From: Bacillota bacterium
Lineage (GTDB): Bacteria; Bacillota; Desulfotomaculia; Desulfotomaculales; JAJYZD01
Assembly: GCA_021800315.1 (NCBI GenBank)
Contig: JAJYZD010000002.1
Coordinates: 1-36,145, forward strand
Length of the DNA stretch: 36,145 nucleotides
Direction: 5' to 3'
A program made the position numbers and the translations under genes. The notes under the pieces are model-generated. The model was not told where the DNA came from and searched no databases. It saw only the letters and a list, made by a program, of their open reading frames with translations. Positions 1 through 7,925 of this stretch are shown here, one piece after another (position 1 is the first letter of the stretch; each line of letters opens with the position of its first letter).

Positions 1-827
1 GGATAAAAAGCGGGTTCATCGGCAAACTGGCGGACGATGCTTTCGGGCGTTACCTGCACGGGGTCCTTGCCGGAAACGGCGTCGATGGGCGGGGCATATC
101 CTTCACCGCCGAAGGCCGGACCGGTCTTGCCTTTATTTCCCTGACCGCGTCCGGACAGAGGGACTTTTTGTTTTATCGCGAACGGGGCGCCGACACGCTT
201 CTGGAAGAGGGGGATATCGACCGGGTGGACCTTACGGGAGCGGAAGTTTTGCACCACGGCTCCGTCTCCCTGACCGGTCAGCCTTCCCGCGGCGCCACGG
301 AGAAAGCCGTGCAGTCGGGCCGCCGGCACGGGCTGAAAATATCCTTTGATCCGAACCTGAGACTCTCCCTGTGGCCTTCCGGGGCACACGCCAGGGATGT
401 GGTTTGCGGGATGATGAGCGCGGTTGATCTTTTGAAACTGAACGAGGAAGAACTGTCCTTTCTCAGCGGCCGGGGGGACGTTGAGGAAGGCGCCCGGTGG
501 GCGTTGGAGCGCCAGGCCGGTTTGGTGGTGGTTACCCTGGGCGCCGGGGGCTGCCTGTTTATGAACCGGGTCAGCCAGGGCAGGGTGCCGGGGTGGCCGG
601 TGCGGGCGTTGGATACAACCGGGGCCGGCGACGCCTTTATGGCCGGACTTCTGGCGGCCCTGTTGGAAGGGGCGCATGCCGGCTGGGCCTCCCTCGACGG
701 GGATGCCCTTGGGCAGGCCTGCCGCTTTGCCAACGCCGCCGCCGCCATCAGCACGACCCGGATGGGTGCTATTGGGTCTTTGGCGTTTAAAGAAGAAGTA
801 TTATCCTTTTTGCGGGAAGCCACTTAA
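1..827 (+). CDS. PfkB-family carbohydrate kinase (fructokinase-like), 5' end cut by window
   Basis: This is the C-terminal part of a ribokinase/PfkB sugar kinase, which phosphorylates a sugar or sugar acid with ATP in the cytoplasm. The frame is open from base 3, so the true start lies outside the window. The coding stretch begins with a sequence like the N-terminal lid region of fructokinases (GKLADDAFGRYL). The PfkB signature 2, DTTGAGDAF, sits at 612-638 and carries the catalytic Asp and the anion-hole glycines. SFDPNLR and LKLNEEEL also match fructokinase or 2-keto-3-deoxygluconate kinase. The substrate cannot be fixed from sequence. The 3' end overlaps the end of the convergent nagB by 27 bases, so the two messages share antisense tails. 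Confidence 0.88.
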   Translation, partial: IKSGFIGKLADDAFGRYLHGVLAGNGVDGRGISFTAEGRTGLAFISLTASGQRDFLFYRERGADTLLEEGDIDRVDLTGAEVLHHGSVSLTGQPSRGATEKAVQSGRRHGLKISFDPNLRLSLWPSGAHARDVVCGMMSAVDLLKLNEEELSFLSGRGDVEEGARWALERQAGLVVVTLGAGGCLFMNRVSQGRVPGWPVRALDTTGAGDAFMAGLLAALLEGAHAGWASLDGDALGQACRFANAAAAISTTRMGAIGSLAFKEEVLSFLREAT

Positions 828-1559
828 GAGTGACGCCGCGCCGGAATCCACAATGGCGGTAAACGCGGGATGCCGTTGAAGGGTCGAGGCCGGCACCGTA
901 GTGGTCACCGGACCCGCCAGGGCCGCCGCCACAGCTTCGGCTTTCGGGGCGCCGCTGGCCAGCAGCAGGACGGACCGGGCCTGCCGGATGGTGGCCAATC
1001 CCATGGAAATGGCCTCGCGGGGCACCTGGGCCGGGGTTTTGAAATACCGGGCGTTGGCCGATATGGTCTCCGGGGTCAGGTTCACGGGGCCGGTGCGGGA
1101 ATCGAAGGGCCGGCCCGGCTCATTGAACCCGATGTGGCCGTTTACCCCTATGCCCAGCACGGCCAGGTCCAGGCCGCCGGCGGACGCGATCTCCTCTTCG
1201 TACCGGCGGCCCGCTTCGACGGCGTCCGGAAACCGGCTGTCGGGTACGTGGACGGCCGGGACATTGACCAGCCGCATAAAGTTCTGGCGGATGAAGTGGT
1301 AAAAGCTGCCTTTATCCCGGGGGCCGAGTCCGTGGTATTCGTCCAGCAGAAAGAAAGTCGCCCGGGAAAGGTCCAGGCCGCCTTTCCTGTACATCCCGCC
1401 CAGTTGCCGGTACATCCCCACCGGGGTGCGGCCGGAAGGAATGGCCATTACCAGGTCCGGTTTTTCCTGCACCAGGCCGGCTACAAAAGAGGCCGCCAGG
1501 CTGCTCATTTCCTTGTAACCGGAAGCGATGACGATCTTCGTCGGGATCACCCTCTCCAT
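801..1559 (-). CDS. nagB: Glucosamine-6-phosphate deaminase
   Basis: NagB converts glucosamine 6-phosphate to fructose 6-phosphate and ammonia, the last step of amino-sugar catabolism. Motifs in order are the phosphate loop (AIPSGRTPVGMYRQL), FFLLDEYHGL with the catalytic Asp, and GVNGHIGFNEPG with the catalytic His and Glu. FPASALHLH in Bacillus NagB corresponds here to VPASTLQRH. I chose the ATG at 1559, giving about 252 residues, because Bacillus NagB starts just before the equivalent of KIVIASGYKEM. An upstream in-frame ATG at 1622 would add 21 residues without family similarity. Neither start has a strong ribosome site. The gene is convergent with the sugar kinase. Confidence 0.93.
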   Translation of the reverse strand: MERVIPTKIVIASGYKEMSSLAASFVAGLVQEKPDLVMAIPSGRTPVGMYRQLGGMYRKGGLDLSRATFFLLDEYHGLGPRDKGSFYHFIRQNFMRLVNVPAVHVPDSRFPDAVEAGRRYEEEIASAGGLDLAVLGIGVNGHIGFNEPGRPFDSRTGPVNLTPETISANARYFKTPAQVPREAISMGLATIRQARSVLLLASGAPKAEAVAAALAGPVTTTVPASTLQRHPAFTAIVDSGAASLLSGFPQKG

Positions 1560-1674
1560 CGCGGCCGCGGTCCGCCGGTCCCGGAACCCCGCAGCGGCAA
1601 GTCCTTGCCCTGATTGTAACATCAGACCGGCCGTGGCGGCAAGGATTGCAACGCGCCTGAGTGGACAGGGTTCG

Positions 1675-2385
1675 TCAGTGCGCCAGGAGGGAGACCCCGG
1701 AGATGAAGCCGAAGCCGGCGACCAACCCCAGGTAGGCGCTTTTGGCGCCCAGTTGCCGGGACTTGGGAAGAAGTTCCCCGACCACGATGTAGGTCATGGC
1801 GCCGGCGGCCAGGGCCAGCAGCGGCCCGATCAGCGCGGCGTGGGAGCGGATCGCCGTCAGGCCCAGGAAGGTGCCCAGCGGGGTTACGAAGCTGATGAGG
1901 ACGCACAGGCCGATCACCCGGCCGGAACTCATGCCGCCGTAGCGGAGCGGCGCGGCGATGGCGAGGCCCTCCGGGATGTTGTGCAGGCCGATGGCCAGGG
2001 CCAGGAAGGGTCCGATAGTGCCGGTGGCAAAGCCGGCGGCGATGGCGAGGCCCTCCGGCAGGTCGTGCAGGGCGATGCCGGCCGCGATCAGGTAGCCCAT
2101 GCGGAGGAACACGGCGGTTTCCGCGGCGGCAACGTCCAGGTGGCTTAAAAGGACTTCGGTCAGGCCGAGGAGGCCGATGCCGGCGGCGAAGCCGCCCAGG
2201 GTGCTGATCAGGCCGTAACCAAGGCTGGCCGGCAGAAGGTCGAGCGTGACCACCGCGGCCATGACGCCGGCGGCGACGCCCAGCAAAAGGGAAAAAGTCT
2301 TTGGTTTCAGTTGGCCGAAAAAGGCCGGGCCCACCGCGCCTGCTACGGTACCCAACCCGGCCGCCAGGGAAAGGATCAGTTCCAT
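1675..2385 (-). CDS. ZIP-family divalent metal transporter
   Basis: This is a 236-residue polytopic membrane protein of the ZIP (Zrt/Irt-like) family, which moves Zn2+ or related cations into the cytoplasm. Two metal-site helices are plain: HDLPEGLAIAAGF and HNIPEGLAIAAPL. They match the TM4 and TM5 HxxPEG motifs that form the binuclear metal centre of ZupT-like members. The rest is a run of about eight hydrophobic segments without a long His-rich loop. The first residues are already hydrophobic, as usual for the family. A GAGGT-type ribosome site lies upstream on the minus strand. The actual metal is not decidable from sequence. The gene is divergent from ispE. Confidence 0.9.
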   Translation of the reverse strand: MELILSLAAGLGTVAGAVGPAFFGQLKPKTFSLLLGVAAGVMAAVVTLDLLPASLGYGLISTLGGFAAGIGLLGLTEVLLSHLDVAAAETAVFLRMGYLIAAGIALHDLPEGLAIAAGFATGTIGPFLALAIGLHNIPEGLAIAAPLRYGGMSSGRVIGLCVLISFVTPLGTFLGLTAIRSHAALIGPLLALAAGAMTYIVVGELLPKSRQLGAKSAYLGLVAGFGFISGVSLLAH

Positions 2386-2475
2386 CCGCCTTTGACCTCG
2401 CTTCCGCCGGTTAATCTTATGGGCTGGGAAAGCAAGGTATGTCAGGTTCGTGTTTTTTTACCCGGGCCGGTATGG

Positions 2476-2481
2476 TATACT
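2476..2481 (+). promoter_or_regulatory. Probable -10 element for ispE
   Basis: TATACT lies 33 bases before the ispE start codon, in a relatively AT-rich patch. The -35 region is only a T-run (about 2453-2459) and does not resemble TTGACA, so this is a weak sigma-A call. Confidence 0.35.
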
Positions 2482-2513
2482 CGGGGCAACGGTAACACGG
2501 AAGGAGTCGGCCC

Positions 2514-3353
2514 ATGGAGATAAGGGCCCGGGCCAAGATCAACCTCACCCTGGACGTGATCGGGCGCCGGCCGGACGGTTACCACGACCTGGCTTCGGTG
2601 ATGCAGGAAATAGACCTGGCCGATACTCTGGTCATGGAGCCGGCGGAGGAGATATCCCTGGTGGTGGATCCTCCCGTGGTGACGGCCGGGGCGGACAACC
2701 TGATCCTGCGGGCGGCGCGTCTCCTGCGGGAATACGGCCGGGTCCGGGAGGGGGCCGCCATCCGCCTTACGAAGAGGATTCCGGTCGGGGCCGGCCTGGG
2801 CGGCGGGTCGGCCGACGCCGCGGCCGCGCTCCAGGGGTTGAACGAACTCTGGGGACTGGGTTTGGAGCCGGGAATGTTGAAGGAGCTGGGGGCCGGTCTG
2901 GGTTCGGACATCCCCTTTTGTTTGACCGGGGGTACGGCCCTGGTCACGGGGCGGGGGGAAGTGGTGGAACCACTGACGCCGCTGCCGGTGATGGACCTGG
3001 TCCTGGTCAGGCCGCCCTTCAAGGTTTCCACGGCCGCAATCTACCGTTTGTGGGACGAGCGGGGTCTTGCGGGCGGGGCGGCTACCGCCGCCATGCTGGA
3101 GGCCGTTACGCGGGGTGACTGGCGCCGCGTGGCCTCTTGCCTGGCCAATGACCTGGAAGCGGTGACCTGCAATCTGCACCCGGAGGTTTTCGCGATCAAG
3201 CGGGGTCTTGCGGGGGCGCTGGCCGTCCTCATGTCCGGCAGCGGACCGACCGTCTTCAGCCTCTGGCCGGAGGTACAGCCGGCCGTGCTCAGCCGGCTTT
3301 TCCCGTCGTACCAGGTCATGTTTACCAGGACGGCCGTTGAGGAACCCGGCTAG
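2514..3353 (+). CDS. ispE: 4-diphosphocytidyl-2-C-methyl-D-erythritol kinase
   Basis: IspE phosphorylates CDP-methylerythritol with ATP in the non-mevalonate (MEP) isoprenoid pathway. The 279-residue protein is of normal length. The N-terminus has the substrate-binding start (ARAKINLTLDVIGRRPDGYH), the GHMP-kinase ATP loop is PVGAGLGGGSADAAA, and LGSDIPFCL and MSGSGPTVFSLW are the later family motifs. AAGGAG at 2501-2506 precedes the ATG by 7 bases. As in Bacillus it opens the conserved block that continues to spoVG, but here a GntR regulator replaces purR downstream. Confidence 0.97.
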   Translation: MEIRARAKINLTLDVIGRRPDGYHDLASVMQEIDLADTLVMEPAEEISLVVDPPVVTAGADNLILRAARLLREYGRVREGAAIRLTKRIPVGAGLGGGSADAAAALQGLNELWGLGLEPGMLKELGAGLGSDIPFCLTGGTALVTGRGEVVEPLTPLPVMDLVLVRPPFKVSTAAIYRLWDERGLAGGAATAAMLEAVTRGDWRRVASCLANDLEAVTCNLHPEVFAIKRGLAGALAVLMSGSGPTVFSLWPEVQPAVLSRLFPSYQVMFTRTAVEEPG

Positions 3354-3373
3354 GCAAACGGAATAATTTTGTG

Positions 3374-3379
3374 TATAAT
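3374..3379 (+). promoter_or_regulatory. -10 element upstream of the GntR-family gene
   Basis: A perfect TATAAT lies between ispE and the regulator. No good -35 is visible at 16-18 bases upstream. If the -10 is used, transcription begins near 3386. An upstream ATG at 3369 would then be outside the message, which supports the TTG start at 3432. Confidence 0.5.
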
Positions 3380-3431
3380 CGGCCTTGGGGAACGTCGGTG
3401 GACCTATTTCTTTCGGCAGGCGGTGTTTTTT

Positions 3432-4118
3432 TTGACCGAGCCGCGTCTTTCTCCCATCCAGTTGGACAACTACAAGCCCCTCCGCGAGGTCGTGTTCGAA
3501 TCTCTGCGCGAAGCGATCATCGGCGGTCGTTTGAAACCGGGCGAGCGCCTGATGGAAGCCCAGTTGGCGGAAGAACTGGGGGTGAGCCGGACGCCGGTGC
3601 GGGAAGCCATCCGCAAACTCGAACTGGAGGGTTTCGTGGCCATGCTCCCCCGCAAGGGAGCGTACGTGGCCGGCATTTCCCTGAAGGACATCGTGGACGT
3701 CTTTGAAATCAGGGGGGCCCTGGAGGCCCTGGCCGCCGGCCTGGCGGCCGAGCGGATCACCGAGGGGGAACTGGACCAGATGGAGCGGTGCCTGCTGCAG
3801 GCGTCCGAGGCCGGCGACCGGGAAAACCTGAGCGCCTTCGTGGCGGTGGACACAGGGTTCCACGAGCTGATCTACAGGGCCAGCCGCAACCAGCGCCTTT
3901 TCCAGATCGTAACCCTCCTCCAGGAGCAGGTGCAGCGGTTTCGGACCGTGTCCCTGTCCCAGCCGGGACGCTTCAAGGATGCCACCGAGGAGCACCGGCA
4001 GATTATCGAGGCCATTTCCGAACGCAACGTGGAACTGGCCCAGAACCTGGCCAAGGAACATATCGAGAACGCCGAGCAGAGCATGCTGCAAAGTCTCAAA
4101 GAGGTCGATGTACGATGA
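3432..4118 (+). CDS. GntR-family transcriptional regulator with FCD domain
   Basis: This is a DNA-binding regulator of about 228 residues. The N-terminal winged helix reads EVVFESLREAIIGGRLKPG, then LAEELGVSRTPVREAIRKLE, the classical GntR helix-turn-helix. The helical C-terminal FCD ligand-binding domain begins near VFEIRGALEALAAGLAAERI, and later carries DTGFHELIYRASRN and EEHRQIIEAI, which hold the usual metal-binding Asp/His positions. I chose the TTG at 3432, which follows AGGCGG by 8 bases and lies downstream of the TATAAT at 3374. The ATG at 3369 would add 21 unrelated residues. The stop overlaps the next ATG (ATGA), implying translational coupling. The ligand is unknown; FCD regulators usually sense organic acids. 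Confidence 0.92.
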   Translation: MTEPRLSPIQLDNYKPLREVVFESLREAIIGGRLKPGERLMEAQLAEELGVSRTPVREAIRKLELEGFVAMLPRKGAYVAGISLKDIVDVFEIRGALEALAAGLAAERITEGELDQMERCLLQASEAGDRENLSAFVAVDTGFHELIYRASRNQRLFQIVTLLQEQVQRFRTVSLSQPGRFKDATEEHRQIIEAISERNVELAQNLAKEHIENAEQSMLQSLKEVDVR

Positions 4119-4864
4119 TAGGCGCGCTGATCCTGGCGGGCAGCCCGAACACGGGGCCCCTGGCCGCCGCGAGCCAGGAGGCCTGGGAAGCCCTCATTCC
4201 GGTGAACGGCCGGCCGATGATCGCCTACGTGATGGATGCCCTGGCCGGTGCGGGACGTCTGGCGCAAACGGTTGTGGTGGGCCCTGAGGAACTGCGGGGC
4301 CGGACCGGCGGGGATGTTTCCCTGGCGCCGCCCGGACCCGGGCTCATGTCCGTCCTGGCGGCGGCCATGGACCGCTTCGCGGGGATGGAGAGGGTGCTCA
4401 TCGCGACGTCGGACATCCCCATGCTTACGGCGGGGGCGGTAACCGCCTTTCTGGACGCCTGCGGGGATATGGGCCGGGACATATACTACCCGGTGGTTAC
4501 GAGCCGCTGTATCGAGGAGCGGTACCCGGGCTGCAAACGCACTTACATACCTTTTCGGGAAGGGGTCTTCACCGGGGGAAACCTCTTCCTGGTCAATCCG
4601 GCGGTCATGGCCCGGTGCGCTGAAAAAGGGCAGATCTTCCTGGAAGCCCGCAAGAGCCCGCTTAAGCTCTCCCGGCTGGTCGGCTGGACTTTCCTGGTCC
4701 GGTTCCTTTTGCACCTGGTCAGCCTCCGGGAGGCCGAGACCAGGATGACCCGGCTCCTGGGCGTGACCGGCCGGGTGCTCGTGCTGGACTACCCGGAGAT
4801 AGGGGTGGACGTGGACAAGCCGGACGATCTGGCCCTGGCCAGGCGGGTCCTCGGCGGGGAATGA
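4115..4864 (+). CDS. Divergent MobA-like / GT-A nucleotidyltransferase-family protein
   Basis: This is a 249-residue protein with the Rossmann-like fold of sugar-phosphate and molybdenum-cofactor nucleotidyltransferases. It begins GALILAGSPNTGPLAA, has IPVNGRPMIAYVMDAL (substrate loop), ATSDIPML (metal-binding Asp region), GGNLFLVNP, and ends with IGVDVDKPDDLALAR, typical of the family tail. The usual nucleotide loop LAGGxGxRM is replaced by LAGSPNTG, so the catalytic Arg is absent, and the PK of the normal PKxLxPV motif is also missing. It may therefore bind rather than transfer nucleotides, or use altered chemistry. It is translationally coupled to the GntR gene, so the two are probably co-regulated. 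The true substrate is unknown. Confidence 0.8.
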   Translation: MIGALILAGSPNTGPLAAASQEAWEALIPVNGRPMIAYVMDALAGAGRLAQTVVVGPEELRGRTGGDVSLAPPGPGLMSVLAAAMDRFAGMERVLIATSDIPMLTAGAVTAFLDACGDMGRDIYYPVVTSRCIEERYPGCKRTYIPFREGVFTGGNLFLVNPAVMARCAEKGQIFLEARKSPLKLSRLVGWTFLVRFLLHLVSLREAETRMTRLLGVTGRVLVLDYPEIGVDVDKPDDLALARRVLGGE

Positions 4865-4877
4865 CCCAAAAGCATCG

Positions 4878-5054
4878 GTGGGGGGGATTCGTATCAGCGG
4901 CGAACATGAGGTCGGGCCGGACGAAAAGATCGCCCAACTAAAGGCCAGGATCGAGGATCTCCAGCGGCGGATGCCCGCCCACACGCCCAGGGCGTCCATG
5001 ATCAGGGAACTGGAGGAACTGGAAGAGGAGCTGGAGCGGCTCCTGGGGTCATAA
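4878..5054 (+). CDS. Small coiled-coil protein of unknown function (58 aa)
   Basis: This short gene lies between the nucleotidyltransferase-like gene and murE. It runs from a GTG at 4878 to a TAA at 5052 in an otherwise empty 250-base gap. The protein is charged and helical, with IAQLKARIEDLQRRMPAHTP, then RASMIRELEELEEELERLL at the end. The heptad-like spacing of leucines suggests two short helices around a PAHTP turn. I recall short Clostridia proteins of this pattern but cannot name a function. The start is uncertain: GTG 4878 has only a distant GGGGA, and the G-run at 4879-4886 could serve an ATT at 4887. Confidence 0.55.
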   Translation: MGGIRISGEHEVGPDEKIAQLKARIEDLQRRMPAHTPRASMIRELEELEEELERLLGS

Positions 5055-5118
5055 GCCGTCCCCCTGGTGTCATACTATGGGACAGAGGCTTGGGCAAACC
5101 CCGTGGGGAGTTTTGGTA

Positions 5119-6594
5119 GTGCGTCTGTCCAGCTTGCTTTCCGGGTGGGTTGGCGACCCCGACCCGCAGGTGTGCGGATTGGCCTACGATTCACGCCGGG
5201 TACAACCGGGTTTTCTTTTCTTTTGCATCCCGGGCTTGCGCCGGGACGGCCACGATTTTCTCGGCGAAGCCTGGCGCCGCGGGGCGGTGGCTGCGGTGGT
5301 GGAAAAGCCGGTGGCCGAAGCTCCGCTGCCGGTTTACCGGGTGGACAACTGCCGGCGGGCCCTGGCCCGGACCAGCGCGGTTTTTTACGGCCATCCCGCC
5401 GCCGGCCTGACCGTCGTGGGGATATCCGGGACCAACGGCAAGACCACGGTCAGTTACTGGCTCGAGGCCATCTACGCCCGGTGCGGGTTTGCGACCGGCC
5501 TTATCGGTACCATCCAGTACCGCTGCGGCGGCTTTACGACGCCGTCCGGCATGACCACGCCCGAATCCCTCGACCTGCAGGCTCTCCTGTACCATATGAG
5601 CAAAAAGGGGGCCAGCCACGTCGTCATGGAGGTTTCTTCCCACGCTCTGGCCCTGGAGCGGGTTTTCGGTCTGGCGTTCGATTGTACCGTACTGACCAAT
5701 GTAACCCACGACCACCTGGATTTCCACCGGGACCTGGAAGATTACCGCGCCGTAAAGGCGGGTTTCCGTAAGTTTCTGCGGGCGGACGGCGGCCTGTTCG
5801 TTACCAACGCCGACGACCCTTTTTGCGCCGCGTTGAAGCCCGGTGAGGGCGCCGGCCTGGTTTCGTTCGGTTTCGGGGAGGATTCCCTGGTCCGGGCCCG
5901 GGACTATGTTCTGGGCTCCGATGGCACCCGGGCGGTGATCAGCCTGGGGGGCTATCCATTGCCGGTCAGGCTCAACCTGCCCGGCCAATTCAACCTGGCC
6001 AACGCGTGCGCCGCCGCCGCCGTGGCTTTCGGGCAGGGGGTGGAGCCGGACCTGATCAGGGAAGGGCTGGAGTCCCTGACCGCGGTCCCCGGCCGGTGCG
6101 AGGCCGTGGATACCGGGGCGGGGTTCCGGGTCGTCATCGACTTCGCCCACAACCCGGACGCCCTGGCCAAGCTGCTTACCCTTGCTCCGCCGGAGCCTTA
6201 CGGGCGCAAGATACTGGTGTTCGGCTGCGAGGGCGGGAAAGACCGGACCAAACGGCCGCTCATGGGCGCGGTGGCCGCCAGCCAGGCCGACTACGCCATC
6301 CTGACCTGTGACAACGTCCACAACGAAGAGCCGGAACAAATATTCCGGGAGGTCATGGTAGGAATGGGTACCGGTCCGGGAAACCACGAGATCGTTCCCG
6401 ACCGCTGCCTGGCCATAAAGCGGGCCCTGGAACTGGCGGAGCGCGGGGACCTGGTCCTGGTGGCCGGCAAGGGCCACGAGGACCAAATGGTTGTGCGGGG
6501 ACAATCCCTGCCCTTCAGCGACCGCGAGGTGGTGAACAACCTGATGGGGAGTGAGGCGGCGTGGCCCACGGCACCGTTAACATTGAGGATGTAA
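5119..6594 (+). CDS. MurE-family UDP-MurNAc-peptide ligase paralogue
   Basis: This is a Mur ligase of about 491 residues, most like MurE, the ATP-dependent enzyme adding the third amino acid to UDP-MurNAc-L-Ala-D-Glu. It has the P-loop GTNGKTT (residues 104-110), MEVSSHALALER, NVTHDHLDFH, the likely carbamylated Lys in DYRAVKAGF, DRTKRPLMG and VAGKGHED. The diaminopimelate-recognition motif DNPR is DNVH here (bases 6310-6321) and DYAHTPDAL has become DFAHNPDAL, so substrate specificity is probably altered. The GTG at 5119 follows GGGGAG by 8 bases and gives the usual MurE N-terminus VRLSSLL; the ATG at 5077 has no ribosome site. It lies outside any mur/dcw cluster and overlaps the next gene by 34 bases. 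Confidence 0.88.
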   Translation: MRLSSLLSGWVGDPDPQVCGLAYDSRRVQPGFLFFCIPGLRRDGHDFLGEAWRRGAVAAVVEKPVAEAPLPVYRVDNCRRALARTSAVFYGHPAAGLTVVGISGTNGKTTVSYWLEAIYARCGFATGLIGTIQYRCGGFTTPSGMTTPESLDLQALLYHMSKKGASHVVMEVSSHALALERVFGLAFDCTVLTNVTHDHLDFHRDLEDYRAVKAGFRKFLRADGGLFVTNADDPFCAALKPGEGAGLVSFGFGEDSLVRARDYVLGSDGTRAVISLGGYPLPVRLNLPGQFNLANACAAAAVAFGQGVEPDLIREGLESLTAVPGRCEAVDTGAGFRVVIDFAHNPDALAKLLTLAPPEPYGRKILVFGCEGGKDRTKRPLMGAVAASQADYAILTCDNVHNEEPEQIFREVMVGMGTGPGNHEIVPDRCLAIKRALELAERGDLVLVAGKGHEDQMVVRGQSLPFSDREVVNNLMGSEAAWPTAPLTLRM

Positions 6595-7784
6595 GGGCGG
6601 CTTCGGTCCGGCTGGCTTCCGTTATCCGCCGGACGCCGCTGGAGTATTCGCGCACCCTGAGCGACCTGACCGGAAGCCGGGTCTATCTGAAACTGGAGAA
6701 CCTGCAGAGGACCGGCTCGTTCAAGGTGCGCGGCGCGTACAACTGCCTGGCCGTACTGGGAGAAGAGGGGTTGCCGGGCGGGGTGGTCGCCGCTTCGGCG
6801 GGCAACCACGCCCAGGGGGTGGCACTGGCGGCTTCCCTGGCGGGCCGGGAGGCCACGGTGGTCATGCCCCGGACGGCACCGGTCAGCAAGGTGACCGCTA
6901 CCGCCGGGTACGGGGCGCACGTGGTTCTGACGGGGGAAACCTGGGAGGAGGCCCGCGCCGCGGCTCTCGATATAGCGGGAGAAAGCGGCGCCTTTTTCGT
7001 CCACGCCTTCGACGACCCCAGGGTCATCGCCGGTCAGGGCACCCTGGGCCTGGAGCTTTTGGCCGGGTGTCCGGATCTGGACGCGGTCCTGGTGCCGGTG
7101 GGGGGTGGGGGGCTGGCCGCGGGAGTCGGTCTGGCCGTAAAGTCCTGTCAACCCGGAGTCCGGGTGATCGGGGTCCAGGCCGCCGGCGCCCCCGGAGCCT
7201 GCCTTTCCCACCGGGCCGGTCAGGTAATCGGTGTTCCGGCCGCCACCTTCGCCGACGGCATCGCCGTCCAACAGCCGGGAGAGTTGGCTTTCTCCCTTCT
7301 GCGTCAACACGTTGACGAAATGGTGTTGGTGGAAGAAAGAGACATCGCCGGGGCCATCCTGCTGCTTCTGGAGCGGGCCAAGCTGGTGGTGGAGGGGGCC
7401 GGGGCCGTCGGGGTGGCCGCCCTCCTGGCCGGGCGGGTCGACCTGGCCGGGAAAAACGTGGCCGTGGTGCTAAGCGGCGGCAACATCGACATGAACGCCG
7501 TTTCGGTCATCATCGACCGGGGCCTGGCGGCCGCCGGGCGGACCCTCACCTACCGGACCCGGGTGGCCGACCGGCCCGGTAACCTGCAGCAGTTGCTGGC
7601 CCTGGTGGCCGCCCGGGGCGCCAACGTGATCAGCGTATACCACGACCGGTTGTGCCCGGAAATACCGCTGAAGGAGGCCGTGGTGACGCTGACCATGGAA
7701 ACCAGGGACCACGGCCACGTGGCCGAAATAAGGGAAACTCTGACCGGCGCCGGCTTTACGCCCACAGAGGCGGGGACCTGCTGA
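6561..7784 (+). CDS. ilvA: Threonine ammonia-lyase (threonine dehydratase), ACT-containing
   Basis: This is a 407-residue PLP enzyme of fold type II that deaminates threonine (or serine) to 2-oxobutyrate (pyruvate). The PLP lysine is in GSFKVRGAYN, followed by ASAGNHAQGVA (substrate loop), VPVGGGGLAAGVG (PLP phosphate loop) and VVLSGGNIDMN. After about residue 320 comes a single ACT-like domain (YRTRVADRPGNLQQLL), a regulatory amino-acid-binding module. This matches the roughly 400-residue IlvA/TdcB class rather than the two-ACT enterobacterial IlvA. Translation starts at a GTG inside the end of the MurE paralogue, so the two are coupled. Serine racemase activity within this fold cannot be excluded. 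Confidence 0.93.
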   Translation: MAHGTVNIEDVRAASVRLASVIRRTPLEYSRTLSDLTGSRVYLKLENLQRTGSFKVRGAYNCLAVLGEEGLPGGVVAASAGNHAQGVALAASLAGREATVVMPRTAPVSKVTATAGYGAHVVLTGETWEEARAAALDIAGESGAFFVHAFDDPRVIAGQGTLGLELLAGCPDLDAVLVPVGGGGLAAGVGLAVKSCQPGVRVIGVQAAGAPGACLSHRAGQVIGVPAATFADGIAVQQPGELAFSLLRQHVDEMVLVEERDIAGAILLLLERAKLVVEGAGAVGVAALLAGRVDLAGKNVAVVLSGGNIDMNAVSVIIDRGLAAAGRTLTYRTRVADRPGNLQQLLALVAARGANVISVYHDRLCPEIPLKEAVVTLTMETRDHGHVAEIRETLTGAGFTPTEAGTC

Positions 7785-7800
7785 CCACCGCAGGCTTTTT
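7777..7800 (+). terminator. Probable intrinsic terminator at the end of ilvA
   Basis: CCTGC (7777-7781) pairs with GCAGG (7790-7794), followed by CTTTTT. The stem is only 5 bp but all GC except one pair, and it overlaps the ilvA stop codon. Confidence 0.45.
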
Positions 7801-7890
7801 CGCCGCGACCGGTAAGGCCCGAATCCCTCGGATCGGAGAATGCCGCCGGGGGTAAGCCGCTTTGGTTTAAAGTATTCTTTAAGAAAACTG

Positions 7891-7919
7891 TTGACAGTCT
7901 CCCCAACTGCCCCTATAAT
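7891..7919 (+). promoter_or_regulatory. Strong sigma-A promoter for the permease leader RNA
   Basis: TTGACA (7891-7896) and TATAAT (7914-7919) are separated by exactly 17 bases, a perfect consensus pair. Transcription should start near 7926, producing a roughly 245-base leader that ends in the terminator at 8144-8170. Confidence 0.92.
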
Positions 7920-7925
7920 GGATTC

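Noticed and set aside
3369..3431. N-terminal extension of the GntR regulator from ATG 3369
   Set aside because: It precedes a TATAAT element, has no ribosome site, and adds residues outside the family.
2442..4091. 549-codon open frame on the minus strand across ispE and the GntR gene
   Set aside because: It is antisense to two clear genes. Its residues (many His, Gln, Pro, Arg) are typical of a chance frame opposite GC-rich coding DNA.
5191..6504. 437-codon minus-strand frame across the MurE paralogue
   Set aside because: Shadow of the murE-like gene with no domain pattern and biased composition.
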